Origin: Rostratula benghalensis
Taxonomy: Eukaryota; Chordata; Aves; Charadriiformes; Rostratulidae
Assembly (NCBI GenBank): GCA_013399305.1
Contig: VXAI01000015.1
Span: forward strand, 7,795,065-7,859,064
DNA: 64,000 bases
Direction: 5' to 3'
A model generated the notes under the pieces. The model was not told where the DNA came from and did not search any database. It worked only from the letters and a program-made list of their open reading frames with translations. A program made the translations under genes and the position numbers. This document shows positions 54,201-56,357 of the stretch, piece after piece (position 1 is the first letter of the stretch; each line of letters begins with the position of its first letter).

Positions 54201-56357
54201 AAGTCAAGTTCTAAGAGGCTTTATTTCCAGGTGTAACAGCCTAGCTACATATGAGAATCTTGACCGTGTCCTAGACATGGTAATAGCAGCCACTTATGAA
54301 TTGATTTCTTCAAAAGCATGATTGATCAATTGAAGAGATCCTTTCCATGCACTCTGCTGAATATAGCCTTATGCTTTCTGTCACACATGGTCATCAATTT
54401 CAGCTCCTTAACTGTCTTAACAGCATCACCTCCTCCACACCCCAAACCCTGGGGTTCTTTTCCCCACTGTCACTTTCAGCTGTAAGCGCTCCCTGATAAA
54501 CCTCAGCTTGGAGAAAATTGACGTTGAACACTTCAAAGCACCTCAATTAATTATTTAAAACAATATCCACCCTGTTGTTTTATTCTTAGCAATATAAAGC
54601 ACCTGAGATTGCAACTAGGAGTCTCAGTCTAATTTTGAAAGCTTTTCTTTCATAACGGCACCCAACATATGACTTACATATTTAAAGGACAAATGCAAAG
54701 CTTTCATAGGTGAACAAAGCATGTCAGGATATTACAACATAGAGCTGTAAAGAAAATATAAGATCAACCTGCATTTCAAAAGCTGTATTTGAAATTTAGC
54801 TCCTTTACAAACTCAGCTGCAAAAGAACATCCCATACTTCCTGAAAATTGACATCTGGGAAAAAATAAATGAGATTGCGTTTATCAAATCCAATTTATCT
54901 GAGTTATGTTCAAGTACATTGCCTTTTAGATAAGGCAGTTGGCAGTACAGAAGAGTTTGCCACATACAGTAGATTTCTCATTGACTTCATTACAAGAAGT
55001 ACACTAGAAATTAAGTGGTTTTCATTTCAATAAACCTTTTTCTAAACCAAATCATGACATCTTCTGAGAACTTCAACATCTTAAATCACAGTCAAACTTG
55101 ACAGACAAGACTGCAATCTGAGAAACATTAAAGCCAAGATTTTCAAAAGGCAAACAGTGGCTTTAGATCCACATTTACAGGGCTTTGCAGAAGCTAAGTT
55201 TTGTATGCTACTCCCCCTCTCCTCAAGCCCCATCCCCTAAAGAGTAAGGTTTTTAATAAAAGCTACAATGGGTATTTCATCTTCAGGCACCTGATACTGT
55301 GTTAAACCCAAGCAGGGCATGGGATAGTTCAGCCTACAGTAGTTGAATTCTTCACCAGCAATGAAGTGGGGGGAAAAAAAAACCCCACCAAAAAACACCT
55401 CCAGATGTTTCAGAGGCAACACTGAAATCTGAAATGAAATGCCTCAAAACTTGGCAGTAATGCCTTCTGCAGCCAAATGAAGATGCATTAACTACAGGAT
55501 TAAAGGGGCAGTTCAAAGGGAAAGTGAGACAACCTTCCTCCACAGCAAAAACATTTGGAACCATTCCTAAAACAGACCACTGCAGCAGAAGCAGCAACGT
55601 GCACAAGAAGCCTTTCTAACCTAGATCTGGTTTTATATACACTAAACACATGCCAAAAATAAATGCTTAACTCAGTGTCACTCCTTCCAAACTAATAGTT
55701 AAATATTAGAAAAAAACCTAAAGTAAACCAAAAGTTAGTAGCAACAATAAGGTCACATAATTTTTGATTCTTCTGTTTATATTTAAACACTTACTGCCAG
55801 TATAAATCACAACATGTCACTTCACTACAGTTTCCTTACCTTGCACAAGCCAAGGCAACTAGGGCAGCAGCAGCATTTTCTTTCTGCTTATATGGAATCT
55901 GCTGGCCTGAAGCAGAAGTGTCTTCCAGCCAGGAGCACAGCAAAGACTCTATCCCATTGAGACAGTCAGCTGGTTCCTTAGTCAAACTCAAAGGCTGGCA
56001 GTCTCGAAGGCAATTCAATAGCACCTCAGCAGTTATGTTACAGAGGGAAGGGTCTGTTCTACTTTGAGACTGAATGAGGGGAAAGACCAACAGAAGCCCC
56101 ATTCGTGAAGTAAACGGTGCCTGTTCAGGCTGCTGTAACAAGCCTTGACGCTTGAGCAAGGCCAGTGCTTCTTCATCCCCCGAGCTCTCCCGGTCGTGCT
56201 GCTCCTCCAAGGCAAGCTGGCGCTGGGCGTTCCAGAGTCCACGCAGAGCGTTGAGCCGGTACTCCAGCAGCCGAGCGTAAGCATTGCTCTGGTTTCCACA
56301 CACAGATCGTAAGCGCTCAGCCAGCTCCGTGGGATTCTTGGTCTCAAATGTTAATAT
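175..56357 (-). CDS. HECTD4: HECTD4, giant HECT E3 ubiquitin ligase (70 exons, partial at both ends)
   Basis: Seen: 70 exons on the minus strand join in phase into a stop-free 12,141-nt reading (4,047 codons). All introns are GT-AG except one GC-AG. The peptide matches my memory of vertebrate HECTD4 almost exon for exon; no database search was run. Domains by window residue: CUB-like about 1000-1126; helical/coiled-coil-like about 1259-1400; SPRY about 2303-2520; Asp tract about 2599-2609; poly-Ser and basic patch 3232-3264; Lys/Pro/Glu linker about 3715-3766; start of the HECT N-lobe about 3975-4047. Family knowledge: HECT ligases accept ubiquitin on a C-terminal cysteine and pass it to substrate; that cysteine is outside this window. 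Neither start codon nor stop codon is present. Introns not described separately hold nothing I recognise beyond homopolymer runs. The human gene is several times longer for the same exons (from memory). Confidence 0.93.
279..2145 (-). other. Intron w69/w70 (1.87 kb)
   Basis: No exon with compatible splice sites and phase, and no recognisable repeat, was found here. Short ORFs occur on both strands but lack protein-like composition. A 14-base A run lies near 478-491. Confidence 0.7.
2146..2301 (-). CDS. HECTD4: HECTD4 exon w69 (aa 3961-4012), HECT N-lobe
   Basis: Peptide GEIRSSENSYFCQAARQLAC to FTGEEVHGT. AFNIRFTGEEVHGTSG across the next junction corresponds to the conserved N-lobe 'FxGEExxxxGG' strand-loop of HECT domains. 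Acceptor TTTAAACAG, donor GTAAGC. Confidence 0.92.
2443..2562 (-). CDS. HECTD4: HECTD4 exon w68 (aa 3921-3960)
   Basis: Peptide GLIFYDTKVTVMNRVLNATV to DPLEIVG. Entry into the HECT region. Acceptor TTCTTTAG, donor GTATGG. Confidence 0.92.
3376..3543 (+). repeat. CR1 LINE 3' fragment
   Basis: Intron w67/w68 carries the 3' end of an avian CR1 element in plus orientation, antisense to HECTD4. Diagnostic words are present in order: CCCATCCCTGGAGGGGTTCA, GAGCAACCTGGTCTGGTGGG, AGGTGTCCCTGCCC, GGTTCCTTCCAACTCTAACC, then the terminal CCATGATTTT tail. Strongly 5' truncated, as is usual for CR1. The match is by recognition, not by search. Confidence 0.9.
3858..4004 (-). CDS. HECTD4: HECTD4 exon w67 (aa 3872-3920)
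   Basis: Peptide NVPVESLRLRFALLQSLNTT to IAALLQEAK. Immediately precedes the HECT module. Acceptor CCCACCTCAG, donor GTCAGC. Confidence 0.91.
4558..4748 (-). CDS. HECTD4: HECTD4 exon w66 (aa 3808-3871)
   Basis: Peptide RCACIDARHAQKASRKWTLE to DPRISCLL. Acceptor TCCCTTTCAG, donor GTACGT after a single split base (phase 1). Confidence 0.91.
5524..5647 (-). CDS. HECTD4: HECTD4 exon w65 (aa 3767-3807)
   Basis: Peptide VPEEKYLTLDGFQRFVVDRS to GYDLHFE. Only recognisable after splicing, as no long ORF covers it. Acceptor TTTGCTGCCAG, donor GTAAAT. Confidence 0.9.
5648..6519 (-). other. Intron w64/w65
   Basis: About 0.87 kb without recognisable exon, repeat or RNA gene. The neighbouring intron w65/w66 (4749-5523) is likewise featureless. 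Confidence 0.7.
6520..6626 (-). CDS. HECTD4: HECTD4 exon w64 (aa 3731-3766), KSPEK-type linker
   Basis: Peptide SRTALSEKKPTVKPKSPEKG to DPEKSPTKKQE. Repeated KSP-type motifs suggest a disordered, possibly phosphorylated hinge ahead of the ligase module (inference). Acceptor TATCCTTAG, donor GTAGTA. Confidence 0.91.
6829..6980 (-). CDS. HECTD4: HECTD4 exon w63 (aa 3681-3730)
   Basis: Peptide ILRKYGVPKPKFDKSKYNKA to EKSMLNSV. Strongly basic linker. Acceptor GTGTTGGAAG; the donor GTTGGT is weak but keeps phase. Confidence 0.9.
7063..7286 (-). CDS. HECTD4: HECTD4 exon w62 (aa 3606-3680)
   Basis: Peptide GEKLVPGAREVLTEIFKSCV to KVLEDQLTQ. Acceptor TAATTTTTAG, donor GTAATG. Confidence 0.92.
8123..8330 (-). 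CDS. HECTD4: HECTD4 exon w61 (aa 3537-3605)
   Basis: Peptide IRSRAKIEKIRASLFNSSDL to EDYFNDKSIK. Acceptor ATTTGTACAG, donor GTACGT. Confidence 0.92.
8331..10072 (-). other. Intron w60/w61 (1.74 kb)
   Basis: No supported gene or repeat. Short ORFs at 9400-9837 on both strands look like chance. A short inverted match (ACATGTTCTCCTTCTATAAA against upstream TTCTATAAAGGAGAACACATG) sits at about 9860-9900 and could form a small hairpin. Confidence 0.6.
10073..11376 (-). CDS. HECTD4: HECTD4 exon w60 (aa 3102-3536), 1,304-nt giant exon
   Basis: About ten times the typical exon length in this gene. GNFLWTTDMAACVKELIFHL to PIKGFAVVE. Order: a helical start (about aa 3102-3210), a poly-Ser stretch SDSSSSSSSSP (serines at 10958-10981), the basic patch KRKKVKMKREK (about aa 3254-3264, nuclear-localisation-like), a second folded segment with FHRALTLLIILRHLTKKDP and ISGIPTHLEESTVRNAIRKA, then a Ser/Leu-rich tail with GSLGSLGSLGEQLD. 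Acceptor TTCATGCACAG, donor GTAACA. Confidence 0.94.
11700..11879 (-). CDS. HECTD4: HECTD4 exon w59 (aa 3042-3101)
   Basis: Peptide GVSPPPGAVLVLHSLPLEFP to LLQVVEFL, with an acidic LEDGDGKSEDELDT segment. Acceptor TTTTGCTTAG, donor GTGAGA. Confidence 0.92.
11880..12847 (-). other. Intron w58/w59, A/T homopolymers
   Basis: About 0.97 kb with several A- and T-runs, the longest near 12791-12804 and 12835-12845. No exon or recognised element. Confidence 0.7.
12848..13053 (-). CDS. HECTD4: HECTD4 exon w58 (aa 2973-3041)
   Basis: Peptide DSSLYKAPWARVLVYGLGHK to DKVHIKL. Acceptor CTTCCTAG. The donor GTAAAA opens straight into an A/T homopolymer tract (12789-12847), which is unusual sequence for a donor flank. 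Confidence 0.9.
13279..13409 (-). CDS. HECTD4: HECTD4 exon w57 (aa 2930-2972)
   Basis: Peptide TAPEQFPAEEFPISESKVNM to KESQSGFRK. Acceptor CTGTGTTACAG, donor GTAAGT. Confidence 0.92.
13719..13924 (-). CDS. HECTD4: HECTD4 exon w56 (aa 2861-2929)
   Basis: Peptide DGTISSSSILLAQSLQHCVH to KQICSFLQ. Acceptor GTTATTACAG, donor GTAAAA. Confidence 0.92.
14208..14229 (+). repeat. (CA)11 microsatellite
   Basis: Eleven uninterrupted CA units inside intron w55/w56; likely polymorphic. Confidence 0.95.
15067..15304. repeat. G/C homopolymer cluster in intron w55/w56
   Basis: A C10 run (15067-15076), a C8 run (15233-15240) and a G14 run (15291-15304, followed by TGTGGGGG) occur within 240 bases. On the transcript strand these read G10, G8 and C14. 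The G and C runs could pair as hairpins. Run lengths may be affected by sequencing error. Confidence 0.85.
15382..15563 (-). CDS. HECTD4: HECTD4 exon w55 (aa 2800-2860)
   Basis: Peptide RELLRSEASLAKLYCRMALL to LLAPPLP. Acceptor GTTTTCTAG, donor GTAAAA. Confidence 0.92.
16116..16276 (-). CDS. HECTD4: HECTD4 exon w54 (aa 2747-2799)
   Basis: Peptide VNELVQVETYLRSEGVLVRY to TNIQIH. Acceptor GGTGTTGCAG, donor GTGAAA. The codons for ERPPAGYR overlap an exact CTCF-core word on the plus strand (16179-16190). Confidence 0.92.
16179..16190 (+). promoter_or_regulatory. CTCF-core-like word inside coding exon w54
   Basis: CCAGCAGGTGGC matches the 12-base CTCF core CCASYAGRKGGC at every position. It overlaps codons for a conserved peptide, so the match may be coincidental; binding is unproven. 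Confidence 0.3.
16473..16609 (-). CDS. HECTD4: HECTD4 exon w53 (aa 2701-2746)
   Basis: Peptide GLTVVTRSPDSNNVTSSAVG to GVVLDVDS. Acceptor GGGCCCCAG, donor GTGAGT. Confidence 0.92.
16744..16881 (-). CDS. HECTD4: HECTD4 exon w52 (aa 2655-2700)
   Basis: Peptide GMVDIARQTVEFLYEENGGI to KFTIDKVRK. Acceptor GTCTACCAG, donor GTAAGC. Confidence 0.92.
17475..17601 (-). CDS. HECTD4: HECTD4 exon w51 (aa 2613-2654)
   Basis: Peptide EDHYALLVKAWETKVFPTIR to DQIKGALQL. Acceptor GCCTTTGTAG, donor GTACGG. Confidence 0.92.
17732..17868 (-). CDS. HECTD4: HECTD4 exon w50 (aa 2567-2612), Asp tract
   Basis: Peptide QYDSDTSCHYKMELSYENFI to DDESDDDDDDDIPR. The aspartate run is encoded by mixed GAT/GAC codons (about 17741-17761). 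Acceptor CCTTTTGCAG, donor GTGAGG. Confidence 0.92.
18335..18572 (-). CDS. HECTD4: HECTD4 exon w49 (aa 2488-2566), SPRY end
   Basis: Peptide NTKVRANFGSRQFAYAEGQA to IAAVATAQQ. VRANFGSRQFAY is the last SPRY strand; an acidic Ser/Asp segment (MASDSDNDAG) follows. Acceptor CTTCTTTCAG, donor GTAAAG. Confidence 0.92.
19045..19069 (+). repeat. T25 homopolymer in the GC-AG intron
   Basis: Twenty-five T (A25 on the transcript strand), about 95 bases downstream of the GC donor of w48. No retroelement body is recognised next to it. Confidence 0.9.
19163..19326 (-). CDS. HECTD4: HECTD4 exon w48 (aa 2433-2487), SPRY core, GC donor
   Basis: GDVAGIGWERTEGTPPPPGQ through KGRVYFTYCGQRL to WPVVHIQKK. GDVAGIGWE and VYFTYCGQ are SPRY landmarks. 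Acceptor TTGTCGACAG. The donor is AAG|GCAAGT, a non-canonical GC site. Nearby GT dinucleotides would shift the frame or run into a stop, whereas GC gives exactly phase 0 for w49. Confidence 0.91.
19451..19530 (-). CDS. HECTD4: HECTD4 exon w47 (aa 2406-2432), SPRY core
   Basis: 80 nt: NNGRAVHYNGSSLLQWKSVR to DVTLSP. Acceptor TACTTCTCAG, donor GTATGT. Confidence 0.92.
19789..19937 (-). CDS. HECTD4: HECTD4 exon w46 (aa 2357-2405), SPRY core
   Basis: APSFYWEIEIVSYGDTDDDT through GPIVSFGFATEAEKRDGAW to GTCLFH. The FYWEIEI and IVSFGFA strands are diagnostic of SPRY/B30.2-type domains. Acceptor TTATTTCTAG, donor GTAGGT. Confidence 0.93.
20073..20234 (-). CDS. HECTD4: HECTD4 exon w45 (aa 2303-2356), SPRY region start
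   Basis: 54 codons: PKEITWSPSRVFPPVRACMF to YATSPVPVQ. Leads directly into the SPRY core. Acceptor CCTGTTTGTAG, donor GTAAGA. Confidence 0.92.
20353..20456 (-). CDS. HECTD4: HECTD4 exon w44 (aa 2268-2302)
   Basis: Peptide GERLLVVEMQCERLRMLYRD then CARPPPPPLQADRRQ, with a run of five prolines just ahead of the SPRY domain. Acceptor TTGTTCCAG, donor GTGAGC. Confidence 0.91.
21356..21471 (-). CDS. HECTD4: HECTD4 exon w43 (aa 2229-2267)
   Basis: Peptide RACLVMAQLLEDSSFCEEFI to LVAQECSP. Acceptor TCCATTAAG, donor GTAGGT. Too short for a default ORF call, but phase fits on both sides. Confidence 0.9.
21887..22056 (-). CDS. HECTD4: HECTD4 exon w42 (aa 2173-2228)
   Basis: Peptide ALPLHKLSITEKVVQAVQSM to LLAEIRT. 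Acceptor CACCATCAG, donor GTGAGT. Confidence 0.91.
22185..22206 (+). repeat. A22 homopolymer
   Basis: Twenty-two A in intron w41/w42. On the transcript strand this is a long T run, over 100 bases upstream of the w42 acceptor side and not adjacent to a splice site. Confidence 0.9.
22479..22649 (-). CDS. HECTD4: HECTD4 exon w41 (aa 2116-2172)
   Basis: 57 codons, phase 0 at both ends: VLGKGIAGSIGVVASINEQE to LCVPRSE. The Gly-rich, Val-rich strand pattern (GSIGVVASINEQEGIATVKF) suggests a small beta-barrel such as an SH3-like fold, which is uncertain. Acceptor TTGGTTGTAG, donor GTACGG. Confidence 0.91.
22895..23077 (-). CDS. HECTD4: HECTD4 exon w40 (aa 2055-2115)
   Basis: 61 codons, phase 0 at both ends: VLSRALMYIPQLGKYAESIL to TIKIGSEVQ. 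Acceptor CTGTCTTCAG, donor GTAATT. Confidence 0.92.
23751..23886 (-). CDS. HECTD4: HECTD4 exon w39 (aa 2009-2054)
   Basis: Peptide RTDPVRPFISGHVANSMAAE to WTTTAEK. Acceptor CTGTGTAG, donor GTAAGC. Confidence 0.92.
24081..24283 (-). CDS. HECTD4: HECTD4 exon w38 (aa 1942-2008)
   Basis: Peptide SGCCEVITEEAAAALRKATK to RERNSELA. Acceptor TTATTTTCAG, donor GTAGGT. Confidence 0.92.
24916..24997 (-). CDS. HECTD4: HECTD4 exon w37 (aa 1914-1941)
   Basis: Peptide SSSEGRPFRLGTGANMEKVV to MDRDMTK. Acceptor TGTAAATAG, donor GTAAGA. The frame stays open past the donor for over 50 codons, but the strong donor and the phase match to w38 support this end. Confidence 0.88.
25809..25998 (-). CDS. HECTD4: HECTD4 exon w36 (aa 1851-1913)
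   Basis: Peptide GCQTVLSPTASEPDTTLAKA to VLQPLL. A charged, probably disordered linker (KGDKDPGEESEAVDGK) precedes IFIHKRED. Acceptor CTACTTCAAG, donor GTAATC. Confidence 0.91.
26293..26573 (-). CDS. HECTD4: HECTD4 exon w35 (aa 1757-1850)
   Basis: 281 nt: RSHIGKAILSQPACVSKLLS to LADYVVP. Leu-rich helices (PKLVLIILQLCRAALPLM) fit an ARM/HEAT-like scaffold. Acceptor CCCCTTTCAG, donor GTACTG. Confidence 0.92.
26916..27069 (-). CDS. HECTD4: HECTD4 exon w34 (aa 1706-1756)
   Basis: Peptide GGSTEAVHSGLARQVSSLLT to LSLLNDLS. Acceptor CTTTTAAAG, donor GTACTA. Helical repeat character. Confidence 0.91.
27594..27778 (-). CDS. HECTD4: HECTD4 exon w33 (aa 1644-1705)
   Basis: Peptide RSEEKCLVRSGLVQLMDRLC to RCVEWEKEE. 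It has a Ser/Lys linker (TESSSNEKQTKKQK) between helices. Acceptor CCCGTACAG, donor GTAGGA. Confidence 0.91.
28065..28211 (-). CDS. HECTD4: HECTD4 exon w32 (aa 1595-1643)
   Basis: Peptide RIEELTCGGMVEQVQEAFGE to LLCTIPYT. Acceptor TGCCAACAG, donor GTAGGA. Confidence 0.91.
28741..28907 (-). CDS. HECTD4: HECTD4 exon w31 (aa 1540-1594), CpG-rich
   Basis: Peptide VSSSSFLLAAQTRWRRGNTR to MVLQGGP. Missed by simple start-to-stop ORF scanning in the right frame but clear from splice sites (ATCTCTTAG; donor GTTTGT) and phase. Base composition is unusually GC/CpG rich for this gene. Confidence 0.9.
29018..29159 (-). CDS. HECTD4: HECTD4 exon w30 (aa 1492-1539)
   Basis: Peptide RRRHVTSHRSSSFTLLQSLT to IGTNPDQA. 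Acceptor GTTCTTGTAG, donor GTACGT, phase 0 at the 3' end. GC- and CpG-richer than most exons here. Confidence 0.91.
29317..29452 (-). CDS. HECTD4: HECTD4 exon w29 (aa 1447-1491)
   Basis: Peptide ACKSVSETKVISHAVRQPVF to EFARSSQ. RSMSAPSD resembles a basophilic-kinase/14-3-3 type phospho-site (inference). Acceptor ATATTGCAG, donor GTACAC. Confidence 0.9.
29895..30070 (-). CDS. HECTD4: HECTD4 exon w28 (aa 1388-1446)
   Basis: Peptide REKFFQEVNSLIQKTSHPLA to SGTPTETP. Acceptor ATAATCTTAG, donor GTATAA. Confidence 0.91.
30665..30753 (-). CDS. HECTD4: HECTD4 exon w27 (aa 1359-1387)
   Basis: Peptide SKMKELELLCSMKEVSFDGS to ENVVLAL. The intron between w26 and w27 is only 82 bp (30754-30835). Acceptor TTTGTTTAG, donor GTCAGT. 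Confidence 0.89.
30836..30940 (-). CDS. HECTD4: HECTD4 exon w26 (aa 1324-1358)
   Basis: 35 codons: SVAELEQKWQSEVDDAMHGK to YDYHFNE. Continues the charged helical stretch of w25. Acceptor ATTTCTTAG, donor GTAAGC. Confidence 0.91.
31119..31311 (-). CDS. HECTD4: HECTD4 exon w25 (aa 1259-1323), coiled-coil-like
   Basis: Peptide KEVIQPEVMEEMVVSCVIKH to NAMERQLQ. The second half (EEHAEEYDLLCKIMGETFKK) shows heptad-like spacing. Acceptor TGACCCTAG, donor GTACAT. Confidence 0.91.
31559..31792 (-). CDS. HECTD4: HECTD4 exon w24 (aa 1181-1258)
   Basis: Peptide RCQWQVEANGVISPALTPSP to GRARPQFRPSI. It has a Pro-rich patch (TPSPSPLPLT) and a run of strand-like segments (IRLPPGIMIKLREISG). Acceptor TTTTTCCAG, donor GTAAGT. 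Confidence 0.91.
32055..32218 (-). CDS. HECTD4: HECTD4 exon w23 (aa 1127-1180)
   Basis: Peptide ESSEDVSGGLPFLVDLALGL to LLRSKLLQ. A hydrophobic helical stretch (LALGLSVLACSMLRILY) is more likely buried helix than membrane span, given an intracellular ligase. Acceptor CCTACTACAG, donor GTAGAA. Confidence 0.91.
32292..32371. repeat. (TA)-rich simple repeat
   Basis: Imperfect TATA/ATAT repeats in intron w22/w23, in a stretch of nearly pure A/T. The rest of this 0.8-kb intron (32219-33016) has no recognised feature. Confidence 0.85.
33017..33121 (-). CDS. HECTD4: HECTD4 exon w22 (aa 1092-1126), CUB-like domain end
   Basis: Exactly 35 codons: VEGDTVTFSFEMRSGREHNT to MWGFACTVRAQ. GDTVTFSFEM with MWGFACTV forms the last strands of the CUB-like fold. 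Acceptor AATTTTAAG, donor GTACTC. Confidence 0.92.
34311..34430 (-). CDS. HECTD4: HECTD4 exon w21 (aa 1052-1091), CUB-like domain middle
   Basis: Exactly 40 codons: LVIYAGPNTNSRKVAEYGGN to GTGWPKDLVK. YDYDK|LVIYAG across the junction resembles the CUB 'YDxLxIYDG' motif. Acceptor TGTTTTGAAG, donor GTACAG. Confidence 0.92.
34482..34740 (-). repeat. MIR-family (CORE) SINE
   Basis: Intron w20/w21 holds the reverse complement of a MIR-type SINE. Landmarks include the tail-side AAT repeat (34482-34497), AAGCGCTTTATCAACATTAA, CCTCACAACAGCCCTGTGAG, TATTATCCCCATTTTACAGA, GGGGAAACTGAGGCAGAGAG and AAGGTCACACAGCAAGTC. It is on the HECTD4 sense strand. Recognition is from memory of the consensus, and the family name within sauropsid MIRs is uncertain. 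Confidence 0.88.
35788..35986 (-). CDS. HECTD4: HECTD4 exon w20 (aa 985-1051), CUB-like domain start
   Basis: Peptide RMLEEKEEPGFLTGLKIPAP to DNRCSSQYDYDK. The segment HPVRDNYKFKETVHIPGA followed by CLYLRFDNRCSSQYDYD has the strand pattern and Tyr-Asp motif of CUB domains. Acceptor CTAATTTCAG, donor GTAAGC. Confidence 0.91.
36909..37009 (-). CDS. HECTD4: HECTD4 exon w19 (aa 952-984)
   Basis: Peptide TALLLKTQSPVFSELNSSPS to KGKLLHDE; probably a flexible linker before the CUB-like domain. Acceptor TTGTGCCACAG, donor GTGATT. Confidence 0.88.
37322..37475 (-). CDS. HECTD4: HECTD4 exon w18 (aa 900-951)
   Basis: Peptide RLKGLEQITKATMLGHLLPV to LVQLVLYTSQ. Acceptor CTCCTTACAG, donor GTATGG. Leu-rich helical repeat character, like ARM/HEAT-type repeats (inference). 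Confidence 0.91.
38186..38310 (-). CDS. HECTD4: HECTD4 exon w17 (aa 859-899)
   Basis: Peptide ELKTSILSLATQILTGCDEV to NSDISDREQ. Acceptor TTGTACCTAG, donor GTAAGA. Amphipathic-helix-like. Confidence 0.9.
39548..39676 (-). CDS. HECTD4: HECTD4 exon w16 (aa 816-858), tandem donors
   Basis: Peptide AASSCLRYLMAVQNHLLSNT to SLQGETLKVQ. Acceptor TATGTTAAAG. Two in-frame donors lie six bases apart: CAG|GTAAAC (used for these coordinates) and AAG|GTACAG, which would end the exon at 39554 and drop Val-Gln. Confidence 0.88.
40010..40145. other. GC-rich patch in A/T-rich intron w15/w16
   Basis: About 135 bases, rich in C on the plus strand, with several CpG, standing out from flanking A/T-rich intron. 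No match to a known repeat or exon could be recognised; no phase-compatible splice pair encloses it. Confidence 0.4.
40539..40659 (-). CDS. HECTD4: HECTD4 exon w15 (aa 775-815)
   Basis: Peptide RLNDELLHYILKIVVRESCV to QRLLSTVP. Acceptor TTTTTTGAAG, donor GTAAGT. Confidence 0.9.
41281..41386 (-). CDS. HECTD4: HECTD4 exon w14 (aa 740-774)
   Basis: Peptide GERNSGLSQLRDVILTNLAE to RFGSEDDDHY. Acceptor CATTTTAG, donor GTAAAA. Confidence 0.89.
42071..42141 (-). CDS. HECTD4: HECTD4 exon w13 (aa 716-739)
   Basis: The shortest exon of the chain, 71 nt: SSGLNILYPGEAEINNLLKL to VLTE. The acceptor is preceded by a long T run (A run at 42144-42158 on the plus strand); donor GTGAGA. Confidence 0.87.
42142..44066 (-). 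other. Intron w12/w13 (1.9 kb)
   Basis: No exon fits between w12 and w13, whose phases already match. Overlapping plus-strand ORFs at 43094-43542 (101 and 86 codons) resemble no known protein and have no codon signature. Confidence 0.7.
44067..44212 (-). CDS. HECTD4: HECTD4 exon w12 (aa 668-715)
   Basis: Peptide VVFKFFFSPQTERNRDIVRR to QKEVCLAI. Acceptor TTTCTTAG, donor GTGTGT. Confidence 0.9.
44626..44858 (-). CDS. HECTD4: HECTD4 exon w11 (aa 590-667)
   Basis: Peptide GDATTTNEVINQLLHHVGAM to TCIIRCILVVFQ. Acceptor CCTCTTCTAG, donor GTATGA, phase 0 at the 3' end. Confidence 0.91.
45131..45271 (-). CDS. HECTD4: HECTD4 exon w10 (aa 543-589)
   Basis: Peptide GACYDTMNNMIWTCSNDYID to VSHVITEPK. 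Acceptor CCTTTTCTTAG. The donor is taken as GTGAGG because it keeps phase 1 with w11; a second GT six bases downstream (GTAAAC) would add two residues and is a possible alternative. Confidence 0.88.
46162..46275 (-). CDS. HECTD4: HECTD4 exon w9 (aa 505-542)
   Basis: Peptide ILASSLVFNISDGQFTSRAD to GRGALVLGL. Acceptor TTCTATGTAG, donor GTAAGA. Confidence 0.9.
46376..46537 (-). CDS. HECTD4: HECTD4 exon w8 (aa 451-504)
   Basis: Peptide AANTSCGLPLKVLRRTPIYT to GTSALSSLKS. It carries a Gly/Pro-rich loop, PPPGGSGSS. Acceptor AATATTTCAG, donor GTAAGT. Intron 8, between this exon and w9, is only 100 bp. Confidence 0.9.
46538..49210 (-). other. Introns on either side of w7
   Basis: Two introns, 46538-47782 and 47976-49210, surround w7. 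Both are A/T rich; no repeat element, RNA gene or additional exon is recognised. Confidence 0.7.
47783..47975 (-). CDS. HECTD4: HECTD4 exon w7 (aa 387-450)
   Basis: Peptide VENGVCIANPLQERIILMRK to TISNTLKEDQA. Acceptor TTTAATAG, donor GTCAGA (weaker than average). Confidence 0.88.
49211..49381 (-). CDS. HECTD4: HECTD4 exon w6 (aa 330-386)
   Basis: Exactly 57 codons, phase 0 at both ends: VCQIIPMPVNHFPVGS to SVFMDIFELI. Contains SSDGTYFYWIWSP, again suggesting a beta-rich N-terminal region. Acceptor TTCTTGTAG, donor GTAAGT. Confidence 0.91.
50230..50368 (-). CDS. HECTD4: HECTD4 exon w5 (aa 283-329)
   Basis: Peptide RGFVYCRNEELETGWVAFGN to VVDQHTLQ. Acceptor TTTTTCCAG, donor GTAAAA. Confidence 0.9.
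50801..50860 (+). repeat. CR1 LINE extreme 3' tail
   Basis: Sixty bases resembling the last part of a CR1 element (GACTTGATGGCCTCCACAAG, then CCCTTTCAACCTAAATTATT and a CTACAATTCT tail). Older and more diverged than the copy at 3376-3543; also antisense to HECTD4, in intron w4/w5. Confidence 0.75.
51039..51147 (-). CDS. HECTD4: HECTD4 exon w4 (aa 247-282)
   Basis: Peptide DADLGRCLAADGLYLYTTNS to GSGLHGTL. Acceptor CCTGATTCAG, donor GTAAGT. The ADGLYLYTTN pattern looks like a beta-strand-rich repeat. Confidence 0.9.
51148..52678 (-). other. Intron w3/w4 (1.5 kb)
   Basis: A/T-rich intron with no recognised repeat or extra exon; an A run of about 15 lies near 52149-52164. Confidence 0.7.
52679..52809 (-). 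CDS. HECTD4: HECTD4 exon w3 (aa 203-246)
   Basis: Peptide begins LLLLEGGPGSPSCLLGG and continues KHIVSWGFEDMLPAPDANSS. Acceptor ends ACTTGAAG with a poor pyrimidine tract; donor GTGAAT. Phase fits both neighbours. The SWGF motif recalls a repeat unit of a propeller-like fold, which is inference only. Confidence 0.87.
53187..53276 (-). CDS. HECTD4: HECTD4 exon w2 (aa 173-202)
   Basis: Peptide runs from RGSLKTFVHTVHLLQK to PVADVLYR. Acceptor TCCTTTTAG; the donor GTTTGT is weak but keeps frame with w3. Confidence 0.87.
53277..55839 (-). other. Intron w1/w2 (2.56 kb)
   Basis: Largest complete intron in the window. No recognised element; short ORFs at 55237-55606 lack support. Confidence 0.7.
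55840..56357 (-). CDS. HECTD4: HECTD4 exon w1 (aa 1-172)
   Basis: The most 5' exon visible, 518 nt, the second largest. It starts ILTFETKNPTELAERLR after acceptor CCTGCCTTTCAG and ends ALVALACA plus two bases before GTAAGG. Upstream frame continuity shows that an earlier exon must exist beyond the window. It includes an acidic Gln/Glu-rich helix-like stretch (ALEEQHDRESSGDEEALALL). Confidence 0.9.
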
